Shown piece by piece: positions 55,129 through 62,786 of a DNA stretch of 64,000 bases. The position numbers and the translations under genes are program-made. Every line of letters begins with the position of its first letter. Position 1 is the first letter of the stretch. The DNA comes from an uncultured Alphaproteobacteria bacterium (GTDB taxonomy: Bacteria > Pseudomonadota > Alphaproteobacteria > Methylaequorales > Methylaequoraceae). The notes beneath the pieces were generated by a model, which saw only the letters and a list, made by a program, of their open reading frames with translations, was not told where the DNA came from and did not search any database. The stretch lies in the NCBI GenBank assembly GCA_902579395.1, contig CACHGK010000005.1:1-64000 (forward strand). Direction: 5' to 3'.

Positions 55129-55158
55129 GCCCCTTAGGTCTAATTTGATTTAAGGGGC
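55129..55158 (+). promoter_or_regulatory. pqqA-pqqB intercistronic hairpin
   Basis: GCCCCTTA (55129-55136) and TAAGGGGC (55151-55158) form an eight-pair stem with a 14-base loop between pqqA and pqqB. Without a T run it is more likely an RNA stabiliser or attenuator than a full stop. That would allow much more PqqA peptide than PqqBCDE enzymes, as known in other bacteria. Confidence 0.6.
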
Positions 55159-55174
55159 ACGTTTGAGGGTGAGG

Positions 55175-56107
55175 ATGTTAAAAATTTTAGTATTAGGTTC
55201 AGCTGCTGGTGGAGGTTCTCCGCAATGGAATTGTAACAGCGAAGTAAGTAAAGCTGTAAGAGAAAGAAAAAATGGTGCATCACCTAGAACACAATCCTCA
55301 ATTGCAGTAACTTCTAATGATATTAATTGGTTTTTATTTAATGCCTCGCCGGATTTAGGCTCACAAATTCTTAATAATGAACAGATGCATCCAAAAAAAG
55401 ATTTAAGACATAGTCCAATAAGTGGTGTGGTGCTTACAAATGGTGATGTAGATCACGTAGCAGGATTATTAACTTTAAGGGAGAGACAGAATCTTTCCGT
55501 TTACGCACATAAAAGGGTTCACTCAGTTTTAAAATCTAACTCAATATTTAACGTTTTGAATCCAGAATATGTTGATAGAAGAGAGATGATGATGAATGAA
55601 AAATTTGAACTTATGGACAAAAAAGGTGATGGAGTTGGACTTGAAGTGGAAGCTTTTGAAGTACCAGGTAAGATTGCACTTTGGCTGGAAGATGAGTCTA
55701 AGGGCAAAGATTTTGGAACCCAAGCTGGGGATACTATAGGTCTTAGAATTTCTTCAAAAGAAGCTGGAGAATCTTTTTATTATATCCCGGCATGTGCAAG
55801 GATGACAGATGATCTAGCTAATAGAATTGAGGGCTCTAAAGTGGTTTTATTCGACGGAACTTTATGGCAAAATGACGAAATGGCTTCAAGTAGAGTAGGA
55901 GAAAAAACTGGACAAAGAATGGGGCACATGAACAACTCAGGAAATGACGGTTCTATTGAGGCGTTTAAAGATTTAGGTGTAAAAAGAAAGATTTTTATCC
56001 ATATTAATACTACAAATCCTATTTTGTTAGAAGATTCAGATGAGAGGAAAATAGTTGAAGAAAATGGATGGGAAGTAAGTTATGATGGAATGGAGATTGA
56101 AGTATGA
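55175..56107 (+). CDS. pqqB: PQQ biosynthesis protein PqqB (metallo-beta-lactamase fold)
   Basis: Hydroxylates the cross-linked Glu-Tyr intermediate in PQQ synthesis. LVLGSAAGGGSPQWNCNS at the start, GDVDHVAGLLTLRE (metal-binding region), PACARMTDDL and GQRMGHMNNSG are family motifs. ATG at 55175 behind GGGTGAGG gives 310 residues; an upstream TTG at 55163 is less likely. Overlaps pqqC as ATGA. Confidence 0.95.
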   Translation: MLKILVLGSAAGGGSPQWNCNSEVSKAVRERKNGASPRTQSSIAVTSNDINWFLFNASPDLGSQILNNEQMHPKKDLRHSPISGVVLTNGDVDHVAGLLTLRERQNLSVYAHKRVHSVLKSNSIFNVLNPEYVDRREMMMNEKFELMDKKGDGVGLEVEAFEVPGKIALWLEDESKGKDFGTQAGDTIGLRISSKEAGESFYYIPACARMTDDLANRIEGSKVVLFDGTLWQNDEMASSRVGEKTGQRMGHMNNSGNDGSIEAFKDLGVKRKIFIHINTTNPILLEDSDERKIVEENGWEVSYDGMEIEV

Positions 56108-56886
56108 GTAATTTAGCAGAAAACCAAATTAAAACAGATTCTTTAATGACAAAAAGTCAGTTTGAACAAAGACTTAGAGATATTGGTGCACAAAGATATC
56201 ATGATAACTGTAAGTTCCATCACTTATTGCATTCTGGAAAACTTAATAAAGGTCAGGTACAAGCATGGGCCATAAACAGATATTATTATCAAATAAATAT
56301 TTCCATAAAAGATTCGGCATTAATGTCTAGGATTAAAGATCCATCACTGAGAAGAATATGGATAAAAAGAATTTTAGATCATGATGGAAGAAAAGGTGAT
56401 GAAGGTGGTATTGAGAGATGGTATAAATTAACAGATGGACTTAATCTAGATAGGGAATATATAAAATCAACTAATGGAGTCTTACCTGCCACGAAGTTTG
56501 CCGTAGATGCATATGTTAATTTTGTGAAAGAAAAATCTTTATTAGAGGGTGTAACCTCATCGCTTACTGAACTCTTTGCCCCAAAAATTCATAAAGAAAG
56601 AATTGTTGGTATGCTTGAAAATTATGATTTTATCAATGATATAACTATGGCTTATTTTAAAAAAAGAGTTGATCAAGCAACTGATGATGCCGATTTCGTT
56701 CTAGATTATGCACTTAAGAATGCAAAAACAAGGGAGGAACAAGAATCAGTCTGTAGTGCACTTAAGTTCAAAACAGACGTTTTATGGGTAATGCAGGATG
56801 CCTTATACCACTCATACATCAACGGTCACATCCCTCCAGGAGCATTCTTACCAGAGGATTTTGATGACAGATATATTGAAGATTAA
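56104..56886 (+). CDS. pqqC: PqqC, final cofactor-less PQQ-forming oxidase
   Basis: Catalyses the last ring closure and eight-electron oxidation to PQQ with O2. 260 residues, all-helical. YHDNCKFHHLLHSGKL, the active-site region WAINRYYYQINI, SLTELFAPKIHKERI and HSYINGHIPPGAF are conserved. Its 3' end overlaps pqqD by 23 bases. Confidence 0.96.
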   Translation: MSNLAENQIKTDSLMTKSQFEQRLRDIGAQRYHDNCKFHHLLHSGKLNKGQVQAWAINRYYYQINISIKDSALMSRIKDPSLRRIWIKRILDHDGRKGDEGGIERWYKLTDGLNLDREYIKSTNGVLPATKFAVDAYVNFVKEKSLLEGVTSSLTELFAPKIHKERIVGMLENYDFINDITMAYFKKRVDQATDDADFVLDYALKNAKTREEQESVCSALKFKTDVLWVMQDALYHSYINGHIPPGAFLPEDFDDRYIED

Positions 56887-57157
56887 TGATAAAACTATTC
56901 CCAAATTTCCAAAGCACGTTAGATTTAGACATAATAAAGCAAGGGACGAATGGGTTGTTCTGGCACCTGAAAGGCTTGTCAAACTTGATCCAATTGCGGT
57001 GGAAATTTTGCAGTTGGTTGATGGAGAAAGAGAAGTGAAAATTATAGCCTCTCTATTAAGTAAAAAATTCAATGCACCTGAGGAAACGATTTTAGTTGAT
57101 ATTATAGAGATGCTTCAAAATCTTTCAGATAAAGGATTCATAGAAGAAAATGGATGA
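56864..57157 (+). CDS. pqqD: PqqD, PqqA-binding chaperone
   Basis: Presents PqqA to the radical SAM enzyme PqqE. The conserved RFRHNKARDEWVVLAPERL and LDPIAVEILQLVDG segments are present. The frame is open back into pqqC, but ATG at 56864 with GAGG six bases before it gives a normal 97-residue protein. Overlaps pqqE by eight bases. Confidence 0.93.
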   Translation: MTDILKINDKTIPKFPKHVRFRHNKARDEWVVLAPERLVKLDPIAVEILQLVDGEREVKIIASLLSKKFNAPEETILVDIIEMLQNLSDKGFIEENG

Positions 57158-58295
57158 CGTAAAAGAAAAAAAATTAAAAACTGCCTCCGAACATGGAATT
57201 CAAGCTCCGTTGGCTCTCTTGGCTGAACTATCACATAGATGCCCTCTTCAGTGTCCATATTGTTCAAATCCTGTGCAGCTTGAGAAAAAAACAGGAGAGT
57301 TAACTACTGACGAATGGAAATCAGTTGTGGATCAAGCAGTTGAGATGGGAATGCATCAAATTCATTTATCAGGAGGAGAACCAACAGTAAGACATGATCT
57401 TGAAGATATTGTGGAGCATTGCACTAAACAAGGTCTGTACACAAATCTAATAACTTCTGGAGTTTTACTAAATCCAGATAGATTGAGGAAGTTAGAGTCT
57501 CTTGGTCTCGAGCATGTGCAACTTTCGTTTCAAGATACCGAAAAAGAAAATGCGGACAGAATTGGGGGTTTTAAGGGTGGTCACGAAAAAAAACTTGAAG
57601 TCGCTAAATGGGTGCGAGATGTTGAGTTGCCACTTACATGTAATTGCGTGGTTCACAGACAAAATATTGATAACCTAGAAAATTTTATTCAAATGGCATT
57701 AGATCTCGATGCTGAAAGAGTTGAAATAGCTCAGGTTCAATATTACGGATGGGCTTTGAAAAATAGAGCAGCATTTATTCCAACTCCTGAGCAACTTGAT
57801 CATGCTACAGAAATTGTAGAGAAGGCAAGAGTTGATTTAAAAGGAAAACTAGTGATCGATTATGTTATTCCAGATTATTATGCTAAACACCCAAAAAATT
57901 GTATGGGTGGATGGGGTAGACGTTTCCTTAACATGAATCCAAAAGGAGATGTCCTTCCTTGTCATGCTGCAGAGACAATTCCTCATCTTAAATTTGATAA
58001 TGTTAGAGAGCACAGCTTGAAATGGATTTGGGAGAATTCTGAAGCATTTAACTTATATAGAGGAACTGACTGGATGCCTGAACCTTGTAAATCGTGTGAT
58101 AGAAAGGAAATAGATTGGGGTGGATGCCGGTGCCAAGCAATGGCCTTAACAGGCGATGCTAAAAATACTGACCCTGCCTGTTCAATATCACCTCTTCACA
58201 GTGAAATTTTTTCTATGGCTGCTGAAGAGGCTAGAAGAGCCCCCCCAGAATTTATTTACAGAAGATATGGAGTAAGATTCAACTCACCAATATAA
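57150..58295 (+). CDS. pqqE: PqqE, radical SAM/SPASM peptide cyclase
   Basis: Forms the carbon-carbon bond between Glu and Tyr of PqqA. The radical SAM CxxxCxxC lies at residues 31, 35 and 38 (CPLQCPYC), with HLSGGEP (GGE motif) after it. The SPASM part carries extra cluster cysteines (CMGGWGRRF, LPCHAAET, CKSCDRKEIDWGGCRC). 381 residues, usual length. Last of the pqqABCDE run. Confidence 0.97.
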   Translation: MDDVKEKKLKTASEHGIQAPLALLAELSHRCPLQCPYCSNPVQLEKKTGELTTDEWKSVVDQAVEMGMHQIHLSGGEPTVRHDLEDIVEHCTKQGLYTNLITSGVLLNPDRLRKLESLGLEHVQLSFQDTEKENADRIGGFKGGHEKKLEVAKWVRDVELPLTCNCVVHRQNIDNLENFIQMALDLDAERVEIAQVQYYGWALKNRAAFIPTPEQLDHATEIVEKARVDLKGKLVIDYVIPDYYAKHPKNCMGGWGRRFLNMNPKGDVLPCHAAETIPHLKFDNVREHSLKWIWENSEAFNLYRGTDWMPEPCKSCDRKEIDWGGCRCQAMALTGDAKNTDPACSISPLHSEIFSMAAEEARRAPPEFIYRRYGVRFNSPI

Positions 58296-58393
58296 TGATT
58301 TTGGTTGATAGACATTATCAATTGTCATTGACAAATACTCTCTAAGTCATTAATTATTATCTATTATAAGAACTTTTTATATAAGGACATAAA

Positions 58394-58825
58394 ATGAAAA
58401 ATTTTTTTTTAACTCTGTTTTTCTTATTGTTTTCTGGAAGTGCGTTTTCAGCAGATGTTACAATTGAGATGCTGAATAAAAACAAAGAGACAAAGAAGAG
58501 AATGGTTTATAGCCAAGAATTAGTAAAAATTGATGCCGGTAAGTCTATTGAGTGGGTTGCAACAGATAAAGGACATAATGTTGAGATGCTTGCTGGCCCG
58601 GATGGTTATGAACTCCCCAAGAAAACGAAACTTGGTGATAATGTTACCATTAAATTTTCTGTACCTGGAATTTATCTTTATCAGTGTTCACCTCATGCAG
58701 CTATGGGTATGATTGGTATAGTGGTTGTAGGTGGAGATACATCTAATATGGCTGCTATCGAGTCAAAGAAAGTTACTGGTAGTAAGTCTAAAAAGAAAGT
58801 TAAAAAACTTTTAAGCGAAATATAA
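58394..58825 (+). CDS. Type 1 copper protein of the pseudoazurin/amicyanin group
   Basis: A 143-residue periplasmic blue-copper electron carrier. Signal peptide 1-20 (ending FSA). Copper ligands: His61 in KGHNVEM, and Cys98, His101 and Met106 in YQCSPHAAMGM, with exact pseudoazurin spacing. A lysine-rich tail follows the fold. It lies between pqqE and the xoxJGF genes, so it may accept electrons from XoxG or another dehydrogenase; amicyanin-like use is possible, but no mau genes are present. Confidence 0.9.
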   Translation: MKNFFLTLFFLLFSGSAFSADVTIEMLNKNKETKKRMVYSQELVKIDAGKSIEWVATDKGHNVEMLAGPDGYELPKKTKLGDNVTIKFSVPGIYLYQCSPHAAMGMIGIVVVGGDTSNMAAIESKKVTGSKSKKKVKKLLSEI

Positions 58826-58843
58826 TTTTTTTTTTAAATTTAA

Positions 58844-58876
58844 GGCTCATTATAAAATTTATAATTGAGCCTTTTT
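58844..58876 (+). terminator. Terminator between the pseudoazurin gene and xoxJ
   Basis: GGCTCA (58844-58849) and TGAGCC (58866-58871) extend through an AT-rich stem with one bulged base, followed by TTTTT on the plus strand. A T run also precedes it (seen as A run on the other strand is partial), so it may serve both converging transcripts. Confidence 0.75.
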
Positions 58877-59748
58877 CATTTAACAGGTGCTCTACCTTTT
58901 ATTAAAGCGTCAGTTGTGCTGTCGGATTTTTTTCTTTTACCAGGTCTTAAACTAAGGGTAGGTATATTGTGTTTTGCTAGAATTGAATCTATTTCTTTTT
59001 GATTTTCTTTAATAAATCTATTAAGTTTTTTCTTCCAGTCTGTTTCACCATCTCTTACACCCATGGTAGTGTAATAATCCATTCTACCCCAACCTTGATC
59101 GGTTGTTTCTAAAGGTATAAATGTATAGTCATTGTTACTAAGCCCCTTTTTCGTTAAGTAATAAACAGCAATTGGTCCTGACATGAAAACTACATCCACC
59201 AAACCGTCAATTAAATCTTCAATCATAGATTCGCCTATGACTGCTTTTCTAGGGTCAAAAGTTAAGTTATAAGGTCTAACCCTACCCATTAAATTATATC
59301 TTTGTAGTACAAATGTCGGAGGTGTGCCAGCTTGAACTCCCAAACTTAAATCCGCTAATTGTGGGTGATTAGGTCTATCAACTTCAATGCCATTATCTTT
59401 GAGATAAATCATTCCATACGACCATCTCATGTATGGAACTGTATTCAAAACTAAATCATTTCCTGCTGTTATACCAATTATTATATCACATTTCTTTTTA
59501 TTCAAAGTATTTCTGACATATCCGATAACTTGTGGAAAATATTCATACACCACAGGTATCTCTAATTTTTTTCCAAGTAACTCCGCAATATCATTTTCAA
59601 ATCCTTCACCATTTTCATTTGAGAAGGGAAGGTTTGAAGGGTCAGCGCAAACTCTTAAATTTTTAGTATCAACGGCCTCTATAGCAGATTCTCTTGCATT
59701 GGTTTGGGAACTTAAAACCAATGCGAGAATAACTATTAATAATTGCAT
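58876..59748 (-). CDS. xoxJ: XoxJ, periplasmic binding-protein-like partner of XoxF
   Basis: A 290-residue exported protein (signal about 1-18) of the family 3 solute-binding fold, in the quinoprotein-dehydrogenase-associated subgroup. LRVCADPSNLPFSN, FENDIAELLGKKL, MRWSYGMIY and VQAGTPPTFVLQRY are typical. XoxJ/MoxJ is thought to help XoxF mature or load its cofactor rather than import a solute. Nine bases after xoxG on the same strand. Confidence 0.9.
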   Translation of the reverse strand: MQLLIVILALVLSSQTNARESAIEAVDTKNLRVCADPSNLPFSNENGEGFENDIAELLGKKLEIPVVYEYFPQVIGYVRNTLNKKKCDIIIGITAGNDLVLNTVPYMRWSYGMIYLKDNGIEVDRPNHPQLADLSLGVQAGTPPTFVLQRYNLMGRVRPYNLTFDPRKAVIGESMIEDLIDGLVDVVFMSGPIAVYYLTKKGLSNNDYTFIPLETTDQGWGRMDYYTTMGVRDGETDWKKKLNRFIKENQKEIDSILAKHNIPTLSLRPGKRKKSDSTTDALIKGRAPVK

Positions 59749-59757
59749 TTGAGAAAT

Positions 59758-60372
59758 TTATTCTACTTCTTTAAATTTTGGAAGCTTAGGTAATCTAACA
59801 CCTCTTCTAATTTTACCTTCAGCTCTTGCTTTAACATATCTGTACATATCTTCGACATGAGGGGCGACGTTAGTATTAGCACCGAAAGCAGGCATTACAT
59901 TTCCTTTTTGGGCACCTTCGGCTTCACCCCTTCCATTCATGATAACATTAAAGAAGTCATCATAGGACAATCCCTCTTGTAAAGAAACCATCAATGATGG
60001 AGCATAAGTACTCCCCATTGCATCTGGACCATGACATACGTGGCACTCAGCATGATAGGCTCTCCAACCTTTATAAGTTGCGAAATCCATCCATCCATAT
60101 TGCATTTCTACAAGACTGTCGTCTGCTCTGCATTCTTCAAGTTCTTCTTCAGAAACCATATCCACAGCTTTGTCTTTGCATTTTATTTGGATTAAGTTAA
60201 GAGGTGTGCCGTCAGCTTTTAGTCTATCACCTTTTCCATATTTAATTATATAGGTCGGGTTATCATCTTCGTCAAAAGCTGGCTCTACTGCTTCAGGTGT
60301 TGGTATTGCCTTAGCGCTGAAACTAACGATTAGAGTTGCAGCTAAAGCGTATTTGTTTAATTTAAAATTCAT
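59758..60372 (-). CDS. xoxG: XoxG, cytochrome cL electron acceptor of XoxF
   Basis: A 204-residue periplasmic cytochrome c (signal about 1-22). Heme motif CHVCH at residues 110-114 and axial Met160 in GNVMPAFG. YGWMDFATYKGWRAYHAECHV is a cytochrome cL-type approach to the heme, and two extra cysteines (65 and 81) lie before it. It takes electrons from PQQ in XoxF. Placement xoxF-xoxG-xoxJ is the standard order. Confidence 0.93.
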   Translation of the reverse strand: MNFKLNKYALAATLIVSFSAKAIPTPEAVEPAFDEDDNPTYIIKYGKGDRLKADGTPLNLIQIKCKDKAVDMVSEEELEECRADDSLVEMQYGWMDFATYKGWRAYHAECHVCHGPDAMGSTYAPSLMVSLQEGLSYDDFFNVIMNGRGEAEGAQKGNVMPAFGANTNVAPHVEDMYRYVKARAEGKIRRGVRLPKLPKFKEVE

Positions 60373-60465
60373 ATTTCAAAGTCCTAATTAATCATTAAAT
60401 AAATATTAGTTATTAATATTGTAAATTATATCAAAATCTCAAGAATTTTATCAATTTTTTTTTCA

Positions 60466-60500
60466 AAAAAAAAGCCCGACTGAATAAGCCGGGCTTTTTA
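60466..60500 (-). terminator. Strong terminator directly after xoxF
   Basis: AAGCCCG (60472-60478) and CGGGCTT (60490-60496) form a GC-rich stem flanked by A runs on one side and T runs on the other, so it works on both strands. Reading leftward from xoxF, the stem is followed by eight T. It separates xoxF from xoxG, implying that xoxGJ depend on read-through or their own promoter. Confidence 0.85.
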
Positions 60501-60517
60501 AAATACTGTTTACGCTA

Positions 60518-62350
60518 CTACGGTAAAGCGAAGACAGTTAATACGCCACCTAGTGCAGTGTGGTTACTTAGTGCAGAATATGCACCAACAGCACCCAAAC
60601 CTGCAGTTGGATCAGTTAAACCAGCAGCTAGACCAATTCCAGCCCATCCACCAACACCTGATAAGATACCAACATATTGCTTACCTTTATGAGAGTAAGA
60701 CATGAAGTTACCGATAATACCAGAAGGTGTTTTGAACTTGTATAGTTCTTTACCAGTTTTACTGTTAACAGCTTTAGCATAACCTTCTAACGTACCGTAG
60801 AAAGTAATTCCACCAGCTGTAGCTAAAGCACCACTCCATACAGAGAAAGGCTCAGGGTTAGACCATACGATCTTACCTTTGTCAGCATCCCATGCAATGA
60901 AGTTACCTAGGTGAGTTCCGCCTGGAGCTGGGTACATTGATAATGTAGCACCAACATAAGCGTTACCAGCTACGTAGTCTACCTTGAATGGCTCATAGTC
61001 CATACAAACGTGGTTTGTTGGAACCATGAATAAGCCAGATAGTCTGTCATAAGCAGCAGGCTGTTGGTCTTTTGAACCTAAAGCTGCTGGGCAGATGTTA
61101 GTAGTGTTAACATCTTCACCTTGATGTGCAGTTGAATATCTGTCTACTACTTGTGGACGACCAGTTTTCATGTCAACGTGAGTTGCCCAGTTTACAGCAG
61201 GATCATACTTCTCAGCTACTAATAGTTCACCAGAAGCTCTATCCATTGTGTAAGCAAAACCATTTCTGTCGAAATGCACAAGTGCTTGACGGTTTTTACC
61301 TTTTACTTTCATGTCAACAAGAATCATCTCGTTAACACCGTCGTAATCCCACTCATCGTAAGGAGTCATTTGATATAACCATTTAGCCATACCATTGTCA
61401 GGGTTACGAGCGTTAATAGTCATAGACCATTTGTTGTCACCAGGACGAACAACTGGGTTCCATGTTGATGGGTTACCAGTACCGTAGTACAATGAGTTTA
61501 ATTTAGAGTCATAACCGTAGAAACCCCAAATTGAACCACCACCAATTTTCCATGCATCACCAGGCCAAGTTTTCAATGAAGAATCTTTACCAATTGGTTT
61601 TAGCATAGATGTAGTTTTGTTTGGATCAACAAGCATATCCTTATCTGGACCCATGCTGTATGCTCTCCAAAGTCTTTTACCACTGTTGATGTCATAACTT
61701 GTCCAGTTACATCTAACACCAAATTCAGCACCAGAACAACCAACACCTACAGTATCTTTGATAATGAAAGGTTGACCTGAACCAGTAGACGCAGATACAC
61801 CATATTTACCAGTACCAGCGTGTAGATTTGTAGTAATCCACTTTTCTTTACCAGTTTTAGCATCTAACGCAATTACTGAAGTATCAGCAGCGTGTAAAAC
61901 GATAGTACCATTTGGATGATAGTTAACACCACGGTTTACGTTGTCACAGCACATTACTGAGATAACTCTGTCCATAGTTTCACCACCAGGATATTTACCA
62001 CCCTTAACTGGGTTGTATTTCCAAATGATTCTTTGGTTATCATTTAGGTCTAAAGCGTACACAATATTTGGAATAGCTGTATGTACATACATAACATCAC
62101 CAATTACTAGTGGACCACCTTCGTGACCTCTAAGAACACCAGTAGAAAAAGTCCAAGCGACTTTCAAGCTACCAACATTACTTTTATTGATTTGATCTAG
62201 GTTAGAGTAACGGTGACCAGCGTAATCGCCAGACTGTTGTACCCATTGTCCTGGATCTTTCATCATTTTCTCTAGCTTAGAGTTAGCACTAACCGCGAAC
62301 GGAAGGGCTAAAGCAGCAGAAGCAATGATGCTTTTTTTCAAAATACTCAT
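60518..62350 (-). CDS. xoxF: XoxF lanthanide-dependent PQQ methanol dehydrogenase
   Basis: Periplasmic eight-bladed quinoprotein that oxidises methanol. Signal peptide about 1-22. The vicinal disulfide CC lies in [10 protein letters not shown], and the catalytic Asp plus the extra lanthanide-binding Asp appear in EWDYDGVNE (the D-Y-D pattern of XoxF; calcium-type MxaF has Ala at the second position). 610 residues, normal. No mxaI small-subunit gene is nearby. Coding DNA is clearly richer in GC (45-48% in two hand-counted lines) with biased codons, as for a very abundant protein. AAAGGAGA ribosome site. Confidence 0.97.
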   Translation of the reverse strand: MSILKKSIIASAALALPFAVSANSKLEKMMKDPGQWVQQSGDYAGHRYSNLDQINKSNVGSLKVAWTFSTGVLRGHEGGPLVIGDVMYVHTAIPNIVYALDLNDNQRIIWKYNPVKGGKYPGGETMDRVISVMCCDNVNRGVNYHPNGTIVLHAADTSVIALDAKTGKEKWITTNLHAGTGKYGVSASTGSGQPFIIKDTVGVGCSGAEFGVRCNWTSYDINSGKRLWRAYSMGPDKDMLVDPNKTTSMLKPIGKDSSLKTWPGDAWKIGGGSIWGFYGYDSKLNSLYYGTGNPSTWNPVVRPGDNKWSMTINARNPDNGMAKWLYQMTPYDEWDYDGVNEMILVDMKVKGKNRQALVHFDRNGFAYTMDRASGELLVAEKYDPAVNWATHVDMKTGRPQVVDRYSTAHQGEDVNTTNICPAALGSKDQQPAAYDRLSGLFMVPTNHVCMDYEPFKVDYVAGNAYVGATLSMYPAPGGTHLGNFIAWDADKGKIVWSNPEPFSVWSGALATAGGITFYGTLEGYAKAVNSKTGKELYKFKTPSGIIGNFMSYSHKGKQYVGILSGVGGWAGIGLAAGLTDPTAGLGAVGAYSALSNHTALGGVLTVFALP

Positions 62351-62382
62351 AAAGTATTTCTCCTTTATTACGATTAATATTT

Positions 62383-62394
62383 GGGCGAAAGCCC
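62383..62394 (-). promoter_or_regulatory. GC-rich hairpin in the xoxF leader
   Basis: Read leftward, GGGC and GCCC enclose a TTTC loop (62383-62394), an isolated GC-rich hairpin in an AT-rich leader. It is followed by ATTAATC (62378-62372) and AAAGGAG (62366-62360) before the xoxF ATG at 62350. This matches the order of elements before pqqA. Confidence 0.5.
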
Positions 62395-62409
62395 GATTAC
62401 ATCGATTGG

Positions 62410-62437
62410 AATCAAATATAACAAAGGTTATTTGATT
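62410..62437 (-). promoter_or_regulatory. Nine-base inverted repeat in the xoxF 5' region
   Basis: AATCAAATA (62410-62418) and TATTTGATT (62429-62437) are perfect complements with a ten-base spacer. It lies between the proposed xoxF promoter and the leader hairpin, so it could be an operator just downstream of the start of transcription or a second RNA stem. Nothing similar is seen before pqqA. Confidence 0.5.
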
Positions 62438-62451
62438 TCCTCCCGTTGTTT

Positions 62452-62479
62452 ATATTATGTATGAATAATGCAAATTCAA
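62452..62479 (-). promoter_or_regulatory. Proposed xoxF promoter
   Basis: Leftward -35 TTGAAT (62479-62474) and -10 TAATAT (62457-62452) are 16 bases apart. Transcription would begin near 62445 and give a leader of about 95 bases holding the inverted repeat, the hairpin and the ribosome site. Two imperfect copies of an ATGAAT...GCAA pattern lie at 62461 and 62489 upstream and may be activator sites. Proposed by eye only. Confidence 0.4.
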
Positions 62480-62586
62480 GCCAAAAATATGAATGCAATA
62501 TGAACAAAATATGTTAGATAAATGCATCTATGCTAAAATGTTAATATAATCAATAACATAGTGCAATATTTCTGCAAAAAAAAAGT

Positions 62587-62595
62587 TGTGGATAA
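62587..62595 (-). promoter_or_regulatory. Perfect DnaA-box sequence
   Basis: TGTGGATAA on the plus strand is TTATCCACA on the minus strand, the strict DnaA consensus. It is a single copy in an AT-rich gap. One box does not make an origin; it could titrate DnaA, tie xoxF or its neighbour to the cell cycle, or be chance. Confidence 0.4.
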
Positions 62596-62786
62596 CTTGA
62601 AAAAAAATTGGAAAATATGAACAGTAGATGAATGTAAAAATTAACATTTGTTCAGAAATTAAAAAAATCAAGTAAAATCATATATTTATAGATCAAAAAA
62701 AGCATTGAATTATCACTAATATTTTTTTTATGCGTTTAAATAATGTTTTCGTTACAATTATTGCTAAAACATACTATATTAAGTGC

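Larger units (their letters stand above)
62351..62786. other. Long AT-rich intergenic region between xoxF and the SoxYZ-like gene
   Basis: The largest gap in the window (about 436 bases with the chosen starts). It holds the divergent promoters, the xoxF leader elements, a perfect DnaA-box match, long A and T runs around 62575-62610, and no credible gene. The frame opening at 62730 adds only a non-conserved extension to the downstream protein. Confidence 0.7.

Noticed and set aside
60518..62350. Calcium-dependent MxaF methanol dehydrogenase or an ethanol dehydrogenase (ExaA type)
   Set aside because: The Asp-Tyr-Asp pattern, the xoxG/xoxJ partners and the lack of mxaI indicate XoxF; ExaA-type partners are not present.
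62351..62786. Replication origin
   Set aside because: Only one perfect DnaA box and no neighbouring origin-linked genes such as dnaA, hemE, parAB or gidAB; AT-richness alone is normal here.
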